From: Achromobacter animicus
Lineage (GTDB): Bacteria > Pseudomonadota > Gammaproteobacteria > Burkholderiales > Burkholderiaceae_B
Direction of reading: 5' to 3'
Assembly: GCF_902859585.1 (NCBI RefSeq)
Contig: NZ_CADIJM010000001.1
Coordinates: forward strand, 990,149-1,054,148
DNA length: 64,000 nt
Positions 46,094 through 55,895 of this stretch are shown piece after piece; the first letter of the stretch is position 1, and each line of letters starts with the position of its first letter. Below the pieces are notes generated by a model. The model had not been told where the DNA came from and did not search any database. It was given only the letters and a program-made list of their open reading frames with translations. The position numbers were made by a program, and so were the translations under genes.

Positions 46094-46915
46094 ATGGGCA
46101 CAATCACCAATCCGGCCGACCTGGCCAAGATGCGCGCCGCCTGCCAGGACGCCGCCAAAGTTCTCGATTTCATCACCCCGCACGTCAAGCCGGGGGTCAC
46201 CACGGGCGAACTCGACCGCCTGTGCCTGGAATACCTGACCGACGAGCTCAAGGTGAAGTCCGCCACGGTCGGCTATGCGCCCCCGGGCTACCCGCCCTTC
46301 CCCGGCGCCATCTGTACCTCGGTCAACCATCAGGTGTGTCACGGCATCCCGGGCGACAAGGTCCTGAAAAACGGGGACTCATTGAATATCGACGTCACCA
46401 TCATCAAGGATGGCTGGTTTGGCGACACGAGCCGGATGTACGCAGTGGGCGAACAGTCCATCCTGTCCCGGCGCCTGTCAGACATCACGTTCGAGTGCAT
46501 GTGGAAAGGCATCCAGCAGGTCAAGAACGGCGCCACGCTGGGCGACATCGGCAATGCGATCCAGAAGCACGCCGAATCGAACGGCTTCTCGGTGGTGCGT
46601 GAATTCTGCGGCCACGGCATCGGCGAACGCTTCCATGAAGACCCGCAGGTGCTGCACTACGGCAAGCCCGGCACGGGCGTGAAGCTGGTGACCGGCATGC
46701 TGTTCACCATCGAGCCCATGATCAACGCCGGACGCCGCGAGATCCGCCAACTGGCCGACGGCTGGACCGTCGTCACCCGCGACCACAGCCTGTCCGCGCA
46801 ATGGGAACACGCCGTCTGCGTGACGGAAACCGGCTACGAGGTCCTGACCCTCTCGCCCGGCATGCCCCAGCCGCCCGCGTTCATCACCGAACCCATCGTC
46901 ATCCCCGCCGTCTGA
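46094..46915 (+). CDS. map: Type I methionine aminopeptidase
   Basis: Removes the initiator methionine from nascent proteins. It has 273 residues from MGTITNPADLAKMRAACQDA. The two-metal centre is supplied by NIDVTIIKDGWFGDTSRM (Asp pair), FCGHGIGERFHEDPQVLHYG (His), FTIEPMINAG (Glu) and the late QWEHAVCVTETG (Glu). It is divergent from rpsB, as in many proteobacteria, and 15 bases ahead of glnD. Confidence 0.97.
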   Translation: MGTITNPADLAKMRAACQDAAKVLDFITPHVKPGVTTGELDRLCLEYLTDELKVKSATVGYAPPGYPPFPGAICTSVNHQVCHGIPGDKVLKNGDSLNIDVTIIKDGWFGDTSRMYAVGEQSILSRRLSDITFECMWKGIQQVKNGATLGDIGNAIQKHAESNGFSVVREFCGHGIGERFHEDPQVLHYGKPGTGVKLVTGMLFTIEPMINAGRREIRQLADGWTVVTRDHSLSAQWEHAVCVTETGYEVLTLSPGMPQPPAFITEPIVIPAV

Positions 46916-46930
46916 AGCCCGCAGCCACCC

Positions 46931-49537
46931 ATGACCGCCGAAATCCTTACCAAGCTGCGCGAACGCATCCAGGAATCCCGGCGGGCCGCGGTGGCCCAGT
47001 TCCGGGAACACGAACGGCCGGACATCCTGCTGACCGAATTGCGACGCATCGTGGATGCCGCCCTGCGGGATCTGGTCAAACATTGTCCGCTGCCGATCGG
47101 CGCCACGCTGGCTGCCGTAGGCGGTTATGGCCGTGGCGAGCTCTACCCCCATTCCGACGTCGACCTGCTGATCCTGCTGCCCCACGCCCCGACGCCGGAC
47201 GAAGAAAGCGCGATCGAAAAACTGGTGGCTTCGCTGTGGGATCTGGGACTGGAGCCCGGCCACAGCGTGCGCACCATCGAGGATTGCGAGCGCGAGGCGG
47301 ACGCGGACATCACCGTGGAAACCGCGCTGCTGGAATCCCGCTGGCTGGCCGGCAGCCGCGTGCTGATGCGCAAATTCGATGCCGCGACCAAGTCCCGGCT
47401 TGATCCGCAGGCGTTTTTTCTGGCCAAGCGCGTCGAAATGCAGCAGCGCCATGCGCGCTACCACGACACCCCGTACGCGCTGGAGCCCAATTGCAAGGAA
47501 TCGCCGGGCGGCTTGCGCGATCTGCAAGTCATTCTATGGATGGCGCGCGCTGCCGGTTTCGGCAATAACTGGCGCTCGGTGGCGCAGGCGGGGCTGCTGA
47601 CCTCGTCCGAGGCGCGCGACCTGCGCAAGGCCGAGCAGGCTTTCAAGCGCCTGCGCATTGAACTGCATCTGCTGGCCAACCGTCGCGAAGACCGGGTGCT
47701 GTTCGATCTGCAGCCTGCGCTAGCCGAGGTCTACGGCATCCACGCCACCGCCACGCGACGGGGCAGCGAACTGCTGATGCAGCGCTACTACTGGGCGGCG
47801 CGGCTCGTGACGCAGCTGAACGGCATCCTGGTGCAGAACATCGAGGAACGGCTGTTCCCGCGCCCCGACAGCGACGCGCGCGACATCGATGACGATTTCC
47901 GCAACCTGCGCGACCGCCTGGACATCATTCGGGACGACGGCTTCGAGCGCAATCCCACGCTGCTGCTGCGCGCCTTCCTGGTGATGCAGCAGCACCCCGA
48001 GCTGACCGGCATGTCGGCGCGCACGCTGCGCGCCATCTGGCATTCTCGTCACCGCATCGACGCGCAGTTCCGCCGCAACCCGGTCAACCGCAAGCTGTTC
48101 CTGCAGATCCTCCAGCAGCCGCGCGGCATCGTGCACGAACTGCGGCGCATGACCATGCTGAACATCCTGCCGCGTTATTTGCCGGTATTCCGCCGCATCG
48201 TGGGCCAGATGCAGCACGACCTTTTCCATGCCTATACGGTGGACCAGCACACGCTGGCGGTGGTGCGTAATCTGCGGCGATTCACCATGCCCGAGCACGC
48301 GCAGGAATATCCGCTGGCCAGCCAGTTGATCGCCGGGCTGGACCGGCACTGGCTGCTGTACGTGGCGGCGCTGTTTCACGACATCGCCAAGGGCCGCGGC
48401 GGCGATCATTCCGAACTGGGTGCGCGCGAAGTGCGCAAGTTCGCAGCGGATCACGGCATGGACCCGGAAGACGCGAAACTGGTCGAGTTTTTGGTGCGTC
48501 AGCATCTGCTGATGTCGGCGGTGGCGCAAAAGCGCGATCTGTCCGATCCGGACGTCGTGCAGGAATTCGCCGCCACGGTGAAGGACGAGCGCCATCTGAC
48601 CGCGCTGTATCTGCTGACGGTGGCGGACATTCGCGGCACCAGCCCCAAGGTCTGGAACGCCTGGAAGGGCAAGCTGCTGGAAGACCTGTACAAGCTGACG
48701 CTGGCGGCGCTGGGCGGCGCCCATGCCGACGCGCACACCGTGCTGGCCGAGCGCAAGGAAGAAGCAGCGCGGCTGACCCGGCTGGCGGGCCTGCGCGACG
48801 ACGCGCGCGAGGCGTTCTGGAATCAGCTCGACGTGGCGTACTTCCTGCGCCATGACGCGTCCGACATCGCCTGGCACACGCGCCACCTGTATCACCAGGT
48901 CGCGCCGGCCAAAGCCGTGGTCAAGGCGCGCCCCACCGAGCAGGGCGAAGGCCTGCAGATCATGGTCTACACGCGCGACGCCCCCGACCTGTTTGTCGCC
49001 ATTTGCGGTTATTTCGACGCCAAGTCGCTGTCCATTCAGGACGCGCGCATCCACACGACCCGCCATGGCTGGGCGCTGGACAGCTTCATCGTTCTGCTGC
49101 CGGAGGGCGCGAGCGACCTGCGGGCACAGGCCACGCTGGTCGAACACGAGCTTGCCGAACGCCTGAAGGATCCGCAGGCGGCCGCGCAGGCCCAGCCCGG
49201 CCGCGGCGGTTGGTACGGTCGTGGCCGGCAGTCCCGCGTGTCTCGCGTGTTTCCGGTCATGCCCCAGGCCGAACTGCAGCCGGACGAGCGCAGCACGTCA
49301 TGGCGCCTGTCCGTCACGGCGACCGACCGCCCCGGGCTGCTGCACGCCCTGGCGCGCGTCTTTGCGCGTCACGAGATCAACCTGCTCATGGCCAAGATCA
49401 TGACGCTGGGCGACCGCGTGGAAGACGTGTTCATTGTGGATGGATCCGCACTGGCGCGCCCCCGCAGCCAGATGCAGTTCGAACGCGACATCCTTGACGC
49501 GCTGTCGGGCGACGAGGCCCAGCAGCGCGCTGCCTGA
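46931..49537 (+). CDS. glnD: Bifunctional uridylyltransferase/uridylyl-removing enzyme
   Basis: Nitrogen sensor that uridylylates PII proteins when glutamine is low and deuridylylates them when it is high. It has 868 residues: nucleotidyltransferase domain with GGYGRGELYPHSDVDLL (64-80), HD hydrolase with ALFHDIAKGRGGDHSELG (about 475-492), and two C-terminal ACT glutamine-sensing domains (about 690-770 and 800-860). It begins 15 bases after map, a known pairing. Confidence 0.97.
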   Translation: MTAEILTKLRERIQESRRAAVAQFREHERPDILLTELRRIVDAALRDLVKHCPLPIGATLAAVGGYGRGELYPHSDVDLLILLPHAPTPDEESAIEKLVASLWDLGLEPGHSVRTIEDCEREADADITVETALLESRWLAGSRVLMRKFDAATKSRLDPQAFFLAKRVEMQQRHARYHDTPYALEPNCKESPGGLRDLQVILWMARAAGFGNNWRSVAQAGLLTSSEARDLRKAEQAFKRLRIELHLLANRREDRVLFDLQPALAEVYGIHATATRRGSELLMQRYYWAARLVTQLNGILVQNIEERLFPRPDSDARDIDDDFRNLRDRLDIIRDDGFERNPTLLLRAFLVMQQHPELTGMSARTLRAIWHSRHRIDAQFRRNPVNRKLFLQILQQPRGIVHELRRMTMLNILPRYLPVFRRIVGQMQHDLFHAYTVDQHTLAVVRNLRRFTMPEHAQEYPLASQLIAGLDRHWLLYVAALFHDIAKGRGGDHSELGAREVRKFAADHGMDPEDAKLVEFLVRQHLLMSAVAQKRDLSDPDVVQEFAATVKDERHLTALYLLTVADIRGTSPKVWNAWKGKLLEDLYKLTLAALGGAHADAHTVLAERKEEAARLTRLAGLRDDAREAFWNQLDVAYFLRHDASDIAWHTRHLYHQVAPAKAVVKARPTEQGEGLQIMVYTRDAPDLFVAICGYFDAKSLSIQDARIHTTRHGWALDSFIVLLPEGASDLRAQATLVEHELAERLKDPQAAAQAQPGRGGWYGRGRQSRVSRVFPVMPQAELQPDERSTSWRLSVTATDRPGLLHALARVFARHEINLLMAKIMTLGDRVEDVFIVDGSALARPRSQMQFERDILDALSGDEAQQRAA

Positions 49538-49557
49538 CCCGGCATCGCCAGACCCGG

Positions 49558-49583
49558 CCCGGACCGCATACAATCCGGGTTTT
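49558..49583 (+). terminator. Weak hairpin with TTTT after glnD
   Basis: CCCGGA and TCCGGG arms around ten bases, then TTTT, 20 bases past glnD. The same stretch contains TACAAT, which could instead be a -10 for the next gene. Confidence 0.35.
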
Positions 49584-49593
49584 CGGCCAGGCG

Positions 49594-50319
49594 ATGCTTG
49601 CTCACATGCAGCTCAACGACTATCTGCGCATTTTCGGTGGCAGCTTTTTCTTCGCGCTGGCCACCCTGCTGCCGTTCCTGAATCCGCCTGCGATCGCCCC
49701 CATCTTTCTTTCGCTGACCGAGGGCGCGTCCTCGGCCACGCGGGTGGTACTGGCCAAGCGGGTCGCGATCAATGTGTGCCTGATGCTGATCGTGGCCATG
49801 GTGGCGGGCAACGTGCTCCTCAGTTTTTTCGGCATCTCGCTGTCCATCGTGCGCGTGGGCGGGGGCATGCTGGTGATCGCCAGCGCCTGGCGGCTGGTGA
49901 ACTCGCCGGATGCCGACACCGAGCGGGTGGCGCGCATGGCAGAATCGTTCACGCCCGAGATGGCGAAGGCGCGCGCGTTCTATCCGCTGACCTTCCCCAT
50001 CAGTTGCGGCCCCGGCTCCATCGCGGCCGCCATCACGGTGGGCGTCTCGCTGCGGGACACGAACCACGCATGGAGCCTGGTGCGGCTGGCGGGGTCCATT
50101 CCCGGCATCATCGTCGTGTCCCTGACGCTTTACGTCTGCCTGCGCTTTGCGGCGCAGATGCTGCATCGCCTGGGCGATAACGGCACGGCGGTCTTCATGC
50201 GGTTATCGGCCTTCATCATGCTGTGCCTGGGGGTGCAGATTTTCTGGGAAGGCGCGCGGGAACTGCTCCTGAGCGTGCTGACGCAGGTGATGCAACCAAT
50301 TCCCGTCCCGAAGGCCTAA
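49594..50319 (+). CDS. MarC-family integral membrane protein
   Basis: Six-helix inner-membrane protein of 241 residues (237 if the second ATG at 49606 is used). FALATLLPFLNPPAIAPIFLSL and FPISCGPGSIAAAITVGVSL carry the conserved NPP and GPG turns of the family. The physiological role of MarC proteins is unknown; the old link to multiple antibiotic resistance has not held up. No operon partner is evident. Confidence 0.9.
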   Translation: MLAHMQLNDYLRIFGGSFFFALATLLPFLNPPAIAPIFLSLTEGASSATRVVLAKRVAINVCLMLIVAMVAGNVLLSFFGISLSIVRVGGGMLVIASAWRLVNSPDADTERVARMAESFTPEMAKARAFYPLTFPISCGPGSIAAAITVGVSLRDTNHAWSLVRLAGSIPGIIVVSLTLYVCLRFAAQMLHRLGDNGTAVFMRLSAFIMLCLGVQIFWEGARELLLSVLTQVMQPIPVPKA

Positions 50320-50368
50320 GCAAGTCCGGCCGCCGCGCCGGCTTCGTCCAACTCATTCCAACGCAACA

Positions 50369-50851
50369 ATGACCTCTCGCTCAGAACGCCTGCTCCGCCT
50401 GATCGCCCTCTTCTCCTTCGGCGCGGTGGGCATCGCCCTCGTTTCCCAGCACGTCTTCGACATGCCGCCCTGCGCCTGGTGCGTGATGCAGCGCCTGATC
50501 TATCTCGTGATCGGCGTCGTCGCGCTGATCGGCGGCTTTGGCGGCGGACGCGCGCTGACGCGCATTTGCGGCTTTCTTGCTGCCCTCTTGTCGCTGTCCG
50601 GAATCGTAGCCGCCTGGTATCAGTACAGCGTTGCCGCCAACATGCTGTCGTGCGACCAGACGTTTGCCGACCGCTTCATGACCGGCATCGGGCTGGAAAG
50701 CGCCATTCCGCCGCTGTTCGGCATCTATGCCACCTGCATGGACGCCAAGGTGCCGGTGCTGGGCGTCGAGTACGCCCTGTGGAGCCTGGCGCTATTCGTG
50801 ATCCTGTTCTTCATGGCCCTGCCGGTGGTGTTCCGGCGCGGCCACGCCTGA
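50369..50851 (+). CDS. dsbB: Disulfide bond formation protein B
   Basis: Inner-membrane oxidase that reoxidises DsbA using quinone. It has 160 residues, four membrane helices and both periplasmic cysteine pairs: Cys35/Cys38 in PPCAWC and Cys95/Cys123 (LSCDQTF and YATCMDA). The Arg of CVMQR after the first pair, which contacts quinone, is present. Confidence 0.95.
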   Translation: MTSRSERLLRLIALFSFGAVGIALVSQHVFDMPPCAWCVMQRLIYLVIGVVALIGGFGGGRALTRICGFLAALLSLSGIVAAWYQYSVAANMLSCDQTFADRFMTGIGLESAIPPLFGIYATCMDAKVPVLGVEYALWSLALFVILFFMALPVVFRRGHA

Positions 50852-50868
50852 GCCGGCCGCTTCGATCC

Positions 50869-51390
50869 GTGCAGACGCTGAAATACCTGACCGGCTACCC
50901 GGAACCGCTGCTGGCGCAAGCGCAAAAGCTGCTGGACCAGGACAAGCTGGGCGCGGCCCTGCTTGCCCGGTACCCGGGTGGCGCGCATGAAGTGCGCACC
51001 GACAAGGCGCTGTACCAGTACGTGACGGACCTGAAGAACGCCTACATGCGCAACGGCGACCAGATCAACAAGGTGGCTTTCGACAGCAAGATCCACGTGA
51101 TCCAGCATGCGCTGGGCCAGCACACCTATATCTCGCGCGTGCAGGGCGGCAAGCTGAAGGCCAAGCACGAGATCCGGGTGGCGACGCTGTTCAAGAACGT
51201 GCCCGCGGAATTCCTGAAGATGATCACCGTGCACGAACTGGCTCACCTGAAGGAAAAGGACCACAACAAGGCGTTCTACAACATGTGCCTGCGCATGGAG
51301 CCGCATTACCATCAGTACGAGTTCGACCTGCGGCTGTACCTCACGCATCTTGAGGCCACGCGCACGCCGCTATGGGAAGCGCAGGGCTAG
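50869..51390 (+). CDS. YgjP-like zinc metallopeptidase-domain protein
   Basis: Protein of 173 residues with VHELAHLKEKDHNKAFY, a gluzincin-like zinc site (His122, Glu123, His126, and His132 as possible third ligand) of the YgjP/DUF45 family. The substrate is unknown. It starts with GTG at 50869, 17 bases after dsbB, so it probably shares that transcript. It ends ahead of a strong bidirectional terminator. Confidence 0.88.
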   Translation: MQTLKYLTGYPEPLLAQAQKLLDQDKLGAALLARYPGGAHEVRTDKALYQYVTDLKNAYMRNGDQINKVAFDSKIHVIQHALGQHTYISRVQGGKLKAKHEIRVATLFKNVPAEFLKMITVHELAHLKEKDHNKAFYNMCLRMEPHYHQYEFDLRLYLTHLEATRTPLWEAQG

Positions 51391-51420
51391 CCATTGCCTG
51401 CGGCGCGGCCCCGCCGACGA

Positions 51421-51451
51421 AAAAAATGCCGTCCCGAGGGACGGCATTTTT
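51421..51451. terminator. Bidirectional terminator between the metallopeptidase gene and purF
   Basis: AAAAATGCCGTCCC and GGGACGGCATTTTT arms with A and T runs on both sides, lying between two converging genes; it should stop transcription in both directions. Confidence 0.92.
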
Positions 51452-51475
51452 GTCTGCGCGAAACGCCGGGAGAAA

Positions 51476-52996
51476 TCAGGCGTCGTCGGACGTGTAGCCC
51501 ATGTTGAAGCGCAGACCGCCCGCGTCTTCGTCCTTGCCGGGCTCGGAGCGCGACTGCCCCAGGCGGGCCAGGTACTCGGGCGTGATGTCGCCGGTGATGT
51601 ACTGGCCGTCGAAGCACGAGGCCTCGAAGCGCGTCAGCTTGGGGTTGATGTCGCGGACCGCCTGCTGCATATCGTGCAGGTCCTGGTAGACCAGGCTGTC
51701 GGCGCCGATCGCGCGGGCGATTTCCTCGTCCGTACGGCCGGTGGCGATCAGTTCGCTTTGCGTGGGCATGTCGATGCCGTACACGTTGGGGAAGCGCACC
51801 GGAGGCGCGGCCGAGGCGAAGTACACCTTGTTGGCGCCGGCTGCGCGGGCCATGTCGACGATTTCGCGGCTGGTCGTGCCGCGCACGATGGAGTCGTCGA
51901 CCAGCAGCACGTTCTTGCCCTTGAATTCCATGCCGATGGCATTGAGCTTCTGGCGCACCGACTTACGGCGCACGGCCTGCCCCGGCATGATGAACGTACG
52001 GCCCACGTAGCGGTTCTTGATGAGCCCTTCGCGATAGTCCAGGTTCAGACGCGCGGCCAGCTGCATGGCGGCCGGGCGCGAGGAATCGGGAATCGGCATG
52101 ACGACGTCGATGTCGCCCAGGCGCATGTTGCGCGCAACCTTGTCGGCCAGGTATTCACCCATGCGCAGACGCGCGTCGTACACCGACACGCCGTCGATCA
52201 TCGAATCGGGGCGGGCGAAGTAGACGTACTCGAAAATGCACGGCACGAGCTGGGGGTTGTCGGCGCACTGGCGGGCGACCATGCGGCCGTCCAGGTCGAT
52301 GAACACGGCTTCGCCGGGCTCGACATCGCGCACGAAGGTGAAACCGCTGCCTTCGAGGGCCACGGATTCCGAGGCCGCCATCCATTCCACGCCTTCTTCG
52401 GTCTCCTGGCGGCCGATGCACAGCGGGCGGATGCCGTTGGGATCGCGGAAGGCGAGCAGGCCGTAACCGGAAATCTGGGCCACGACGGCATAGGCGCCGC
52501 GCACGCGCTTGTGCAGGGCGGCAACCGCGCGGAACATCGCGTCATCGTCCAGCGACACGCCGTTGGCGGCCGATTGCAGCTCGTGCGCCAGCACGTTCAG
52601 GAGGACTTCGGAATCGGAGTTCGTGTTGATGTGGCGGCGGTCGACGCGATAGAGCGATTCACGCAGTTCGCGCCAGTTGGTCAGGTTGCCGTTGTGGGAC
52701 AACATGATGCCGAACGGGGCGTTGACGTAGAAAGGCTGGGCCTCTTCTTCGCTGGCGCTGGAGCCGGCGGTGGGGTAGCGGACCTGGCCGACGCCGGACG
52801 TGCCGGGCAGCGCGCGCATGTTGCGCGTGCGGAACACGTCGCGCACCAGGCCGTGCGCCTTGTACATATTGAACTGGTTGCCTTGCGACGTCGCAATGCC
52901 CGCGGCGTCCTGCCCGCGATGCTGCAACAGCAGCAAGCTGTCATAGAGCAGCTGGTTGACCGGCCCGCGCCCGATGACCCCTACGATTCCACACAT
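51476..52996 (-). CDS. purF: Amidophosphoribosyltransferase
   Basis: First committed step of purine synthesis, PRPP plus glutamine to phosphoribosylamine. It has 506 residues. Cys2 becomes the N-terminal nucleophile (MCGIVGVIG), HRGQDAAGI is the glutaminase block, and [18 protein letters not shown] is the PRPP loop. Last gene of folC-SPOR-cvpA-purF, 30 bases after cvpA. Confidence 0.97.
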   Translation of the reverse strand: MCGIVGVIGRGPVNQLLYDSLLLLQHRGQDAAGIATSQGNQFNMYKAHGLVRDVFRTRNMRALPGTSGVGQVRYPTAGSSASEEEAQPFYVNAPFGIMLSHNGNLTNWRELRESLYRVDRRHINTNSDSEVLLNVLAHELQSAANGVSLDDDAMFRAVAALHKRVRGAYAVVAQISGYGLLAFRDPNGIRPLCIGRQETEEGVEWMAASESVALEGSGFTFVRDVEPGEAVFIDLDGRMVARQCADNPQLVPCIFEYVYFARPDSMIDGVSVYDARLRMGEYLADKVARNMRLGDIDVVMPIPDSSRPAAMQLAARLNLDYREGLIKNRYVGRTFIMPGQAVRRKSVRQKLNAIGMEFKGKNVLLVDDSIVRGTTSREIVDMARAAGANKVYFASAAPPVRFPNVYGIDMPTQSELIATGRTDEEIARAIGADSLVYQDLHDMQQAVRDINPKLTRFEASCFDGQYITGDITPEYLARLGQSRSEPGKDEDAGGLRFNMGYTSDDA

Positions 52997-53026
52997 GGTG
53001 AGATTTCCTGGTTGATTTGAAGCTAA

Positions 53027-53515
53027 TCAGTACGGCAGCCACGTCGCCAGGGTTGGCGGCAGCCACGTCTTGATATGTTTGATGGCCTCGATGGCCGAAT
53101 GCGAAAACATGGCGTCCTGCCACCATGGCTCTTGCGGCAGCGGCGTATACCCTGCGGCGGCGACCAGCGCCAGCACAATCAATAGACCACGGGCCAGCCC
53201 GAACATTCCGCCCAGGCCGTGATCGGCCGGGCTGAGTCCGGTGCTGCGGATCAGGGCGGCAAGCGTCATATTGACCAACCCCACGCCGAGCAACACGAGA
53301 ATGAACACCGCCGCGTAGGAGACTCCCATGCGCAGCAGCGTCGTTTCAATATAGGGCTCCAGCCAGGTATAGACCGTGGGACCCCACCAGATCGCGGCCA
53401 CGAAGGCCAGCAGATAGGCGACCAGCGACAGCACCTCTTTGAGCAGGCCGCGCACCAGGCCCAGCACACCCGATACCGCCAGGATGGCCAGCACGACGAA
53501 GTCGAAGCCGGTCAC
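53027..53515 (-). CDS. cvpA: CvpA-family membrane protein
   Basis: Inner-membrane protein of 162 residues with four hydrophobic segments (FVVLAILAVSGVLGLVRGLL first). First known as colicin V production factor; it affects envelope and purine-linked phenotypes but its activity is unknown. It starts with GTG at 53515 overlapping the upstream TAG. Position before purF is conserved. Confidence 0.92.
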   Translation of the reverse strand: MTGFDFVVLAILAVSGVLGLVRGLLKEVLSLVAYLLAFVAAIWWGPTVYTWLEPYIETTLLRMGVSYAAVFILVLLGVGLVNMTLAALIRSTGLSPADHGLGGMFGLARGLLIVLALVAAAGYTPLPQEPWWQDAMFSHSAIEAIKHIKTWLPPTLATWLPY

Positions 53516-54345
53516 TATTGGGCGGCGATGAAACCATTGTCATAGCCCAGCGTGCGCAACCGCGCCTGGGCCGCCTGAGCCGCCTCGCGCGACGGGAACG
53601 GGCCCACGCGCAGACGGTACTGCTGCTTGCCATTGATGGTGGCCTGCTCGACAAATGCGTTGGTGACCCCGGCCTGATGCAGCTTGCCGCGGCGCGACTG
53701 GGCGTCTTCCGACGTGGTGTACGCGGCGATCTGCAGCACGAAGTTGCCCTTGGAAGCAGCCGGCTTGGGCGTGTCGGGCTTGGGCGCGGACGCCGGGGCG
53801 TTACGGCCTTCGAGCAGCGCCAGGGCGCGCGCGCCGTCGTCCGAGCGCGTCTCGGGCTTGGGCGGCGTCGTGGGCTTGGCCGGCTCGGGCTTGGGTTTGA
53901 CCTCGGGCTTGGGCGGCGTGACCGGCGGCACGGCAGGCGTGGCCGGCTGCGTGGCGGGCGGCGTGGTGTGTGTCGTAGCAGGCGGCGTGTTGGACGCGGC
54001 GGCCACCGGCGGCACGGACGTCACGCCAGGCGGCGTGGGAACGGCGGCAGGGTCGGTGGGCGCGGAAGGCTCGGTCGGTGCGGCGGCCTGGGGTTCGGAG
54101 ACCTGCGGCTGGAACGGCGTATTGCGTTCCGGCACCTTGATGGGAATGTTGTCGTCGACCGGCGTGGGCTGCGAATCGAGCACCATGGGAAGGACGATGA
54201 CGGCTGCCAGCACCAGCGCTACTGCGCCCGCAAGCCTGCGACGCGCGCGGCCACGCAACTCGGCGGCCTGGACCTCGCTTGGCACGGCAGCCCGTTTGGA
54301 GGTCTGCGCCTGCTCGGCGGGATCTTTGCGTTTGAAAAAACCCAT
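53515..54345 (-). CDS. SPOR-domain membrane protein (DedD-like)
   Basis: Protein of 276 residues: short cytoplasmic N-terminus, one membrane helix (about 38-58, AGAVALVLAAVIVLPMVL), a long Pro/Thr/Ala/Lys-rich periplasmic linker and a C-terminal SPOR domain (about 200-276, FVLQIAAYTTSEDAQSRR and YRLRVGPFPSREAAQAAQ). SPOR domains bind denuded glycan at the septum, so a cell-division role is likely. The place between folC and cvpA is that of dedD in E. coli. Confidence 0.92.
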   Translation of the reverse strand: MGFFKRKDPAEQAQTSKRAAVPSEVQAAELRGRARRRLAGAVALVLAAVIVLPMVLDSQPTPVDDNIPIKVPERNTPFQPQVSEPQAAAPTEPSAPTDPAAVPTPPGVTSVPPVAAASNTPPATTHTTPPATQPATPAVPPVTPPKPEVKPKPEPAKPTTPPKPETRSDDGARALALLEGRNAPASAPKPDTPKPAASKGNFVLQIAAYTTSEDAQSRRGKLHQAGVTNAFVEQATINGKQQYRLRVGPFPSREAAQAAQARLRTLGYDNGFIAAQ

Positions 54346-54418
54346 GGAAGAGAATTCCTTGCGGCGCCTTGCGGCATTGAGGCGGCGGGGCCGCCATGAC
54401 GCGAATGGCCCGATTTGC

Positions 54419-55729
54419 CTATGCCTTGCGACCCAGAGCCTGCAAAACGGAGGCTACGGTGAGAAACGATCCGAATATCACGATTCTATCATTCTCCCCT
54501 GCCCGTTCGCGCGCTGCGGCAAAGGCCTGGGCGGGATCGGCGTAGGCCTGGATGCCGGGGGATTCGCTGCCGGCGGGCAGCGGCGGGAGCGCCGCCGCGA
54601 CCTGATCCGCGAGCGCCTGACCGGCGGTGCCGCGCGGTCCCGGAAGGCCGGCGCAATACCAGTAATCGATCCGGGAGCCCATCTTGGCCACCACCCCGGC
54701 GAGGTCCTTGTCGTTCAGCATGCCGAACACCGCGTGGGTGTAGGGATGAAAGCCCATGTTGTCGAGGTTTTGCGCCAGCACGGCGGCGGCGTGCGGGTTG
54801 TGCGCGACGTCGAGGATAACCGTGGGCTGACCCGGCAGGATCTGGAAGCGGCCCGGCAGCGAGGCCTGCAACAGCCCCAATCGAACGGCCTGCTGCTGCA
54901 CGGGCAGGCGATCGCGCACGGATTCCAGCGCGGCCAGCGCCGCCGAGGCGTTGAGCAGTTGGTTGGCGCCGCGCAGCGCCGGATAGGCCATCGCGCTGCG
55001 GCGCTGTTCGCGACCGCCGTAGGCCCACTGCTGGCGGTCGCCGGAATAGTTGTAGTCGCGTCCGAACAGCCACAGATCTGCACCGATGGCTTCGACGTGA
55101 TCCAGCAGCGACTGCGGGGGGACGGGATCGCTGCAGATGGCCGGCCGGCCGCTGCGGTAGATGTGGGCTTTTTCGAAGCCGATTTTTTCGCGCGTGTCGC
55201 CCAGCCAGTCGGTGTGGTCCAGGTCGACGCTGGTGACGATGGAGACGTCGGCATCGACGATGTTGACGGCATCCAGGCGTCCGCCCAGGCCGACTTCCAG
55301 CACCACCGCGTCCAGCCGAGACTGCGAGAAGAGGCGCAGAATGGCCAGCGTGGTGAATTCAAAATAAGTCAGCGAAACATCGCCGCGCGCGGCTTCGACG
55401 GCCTGGAACTGCGTGATGAGGTCCTGGTCGGAGGCGATCTGGCCGTTGACGCGGGCACGCTCGTTGAAGTCGATGAGGTGCGGCGAGGTGTACAGGCCCA
55501 CCTTGTAGCCAGCCGCAAGCAGGATGGCCTCGAGCATGGCACAGGTGGAACCCTTGCCGTTGGTGCCGCCGACCACGAATTTGATGCCGGGCAGCGTCAG
55601 TTGCATGCGGTCCGCGACCTGGCGCACCCGGTCCAGCCCCATGTCGATCGCCGTGGCGTGGATGGACTCCAGGTACTGCAGCCAATCGGACAGGTTGGCG
55701 GCGGCGTCAGGCGTGCGGACAGAAGACAT
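54419..55729 (-). CDS. folC: Bifunctional folylpolyglutamate/dihydrofolate synthase
   Basis: Adds L-glutamate to dihydropteroate and glutamates to folates. It has 436 residues. VGGTNGKGSTCAMLEAIL is the P-loop, LYTSPHLIDFNERARVNG the omega loop and YFEFTTLAILRLFSQ the second conserved block, with a C-terminal Mur-ligase-like domain (ILDVAHNPHAAAVLAQNL). First gene of the folC-SPOR-cvpA-purF run; accD, often just upstream in relatives, is missing here. Confidence 0.96.
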   Translation of the reverse strand: MSSVRTPDAAANLSDWLQYLESIHATAIDMGLDRVRQVADRMQLTLPGIKFVVGGTNGKGSTCAMLEAILLAAGYKVGLYTSPHLIDFNERARVNGQIASDQDLITQFQAVEAARGDVSLTYFEFTTLAILRLFSQSRLDAVVLEVGLGGRLDAVNIVDADVSIVTSVDLDHTDWLGDTREKIGFEKAHIYRSGRPAICSDPVPPQSLLDHVEAIGADLWLFGRDYNYSGDRQQWAYGGREQRRSAMAYPALRGANQLLNASAALAALESVRDRLPVQQQAVRLGLLQASLPGRFQILPGQPTVILDVAHNPHAAAVLAQNLDNMGFHPYTHAVFGMLNDKDLAGVVAKMGSRIDYWYCAGLPGPRGTAGQALADQVAAALPPLPAGSESPGIQAYADPAQAFAAARERAGENDRIVIFGSFLTVASVLQALGRKA

Positions 55730-55850
55730 GAGGCGGGTTCGCGAAAGGAAATCAGCCTGCGATTTTAGCAGTGTGCGCCCGGTGTTTTCCCTAATCCCCT
55801 AGGGCGCGGCACGGTATCCGCCGGCAAAAAGTGCTTGCCCATGTTTTTTT

Positions 55851-55876
55851 CATACGTAAAAATAAATTCATGTATG
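55851..55876. promoter_or_regulatory. CATAC/GTATG inverted repeat ahead of the cupin gene
   Basis: CATAC and GTATG, 16 bases apart in a very AT-rich 45-base stretch, with T-rich and A-rich outer arms that extend the symmetry. It sits 20-45 bases ahead of the cupin start, where an operator for the nearby IclR regulator could be. Confidence 0.35.
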
Positions 55877-55895
55877 GAAAATAAAAGGAAGAGAC

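Noticed and set aside
45655-46602. 315-codon frame across the rpsB-map gap
   Set aside because: Its second half is map in the wrong frame; the first part has no family sequence or normal codon use.
53684-55768. Nearly 700-codon frame opposite the SPOR-domain gene and folC
   Set aside because: Spans two real genes antisense and is low-complexity Gly/Ser/Arg sequence at its start.
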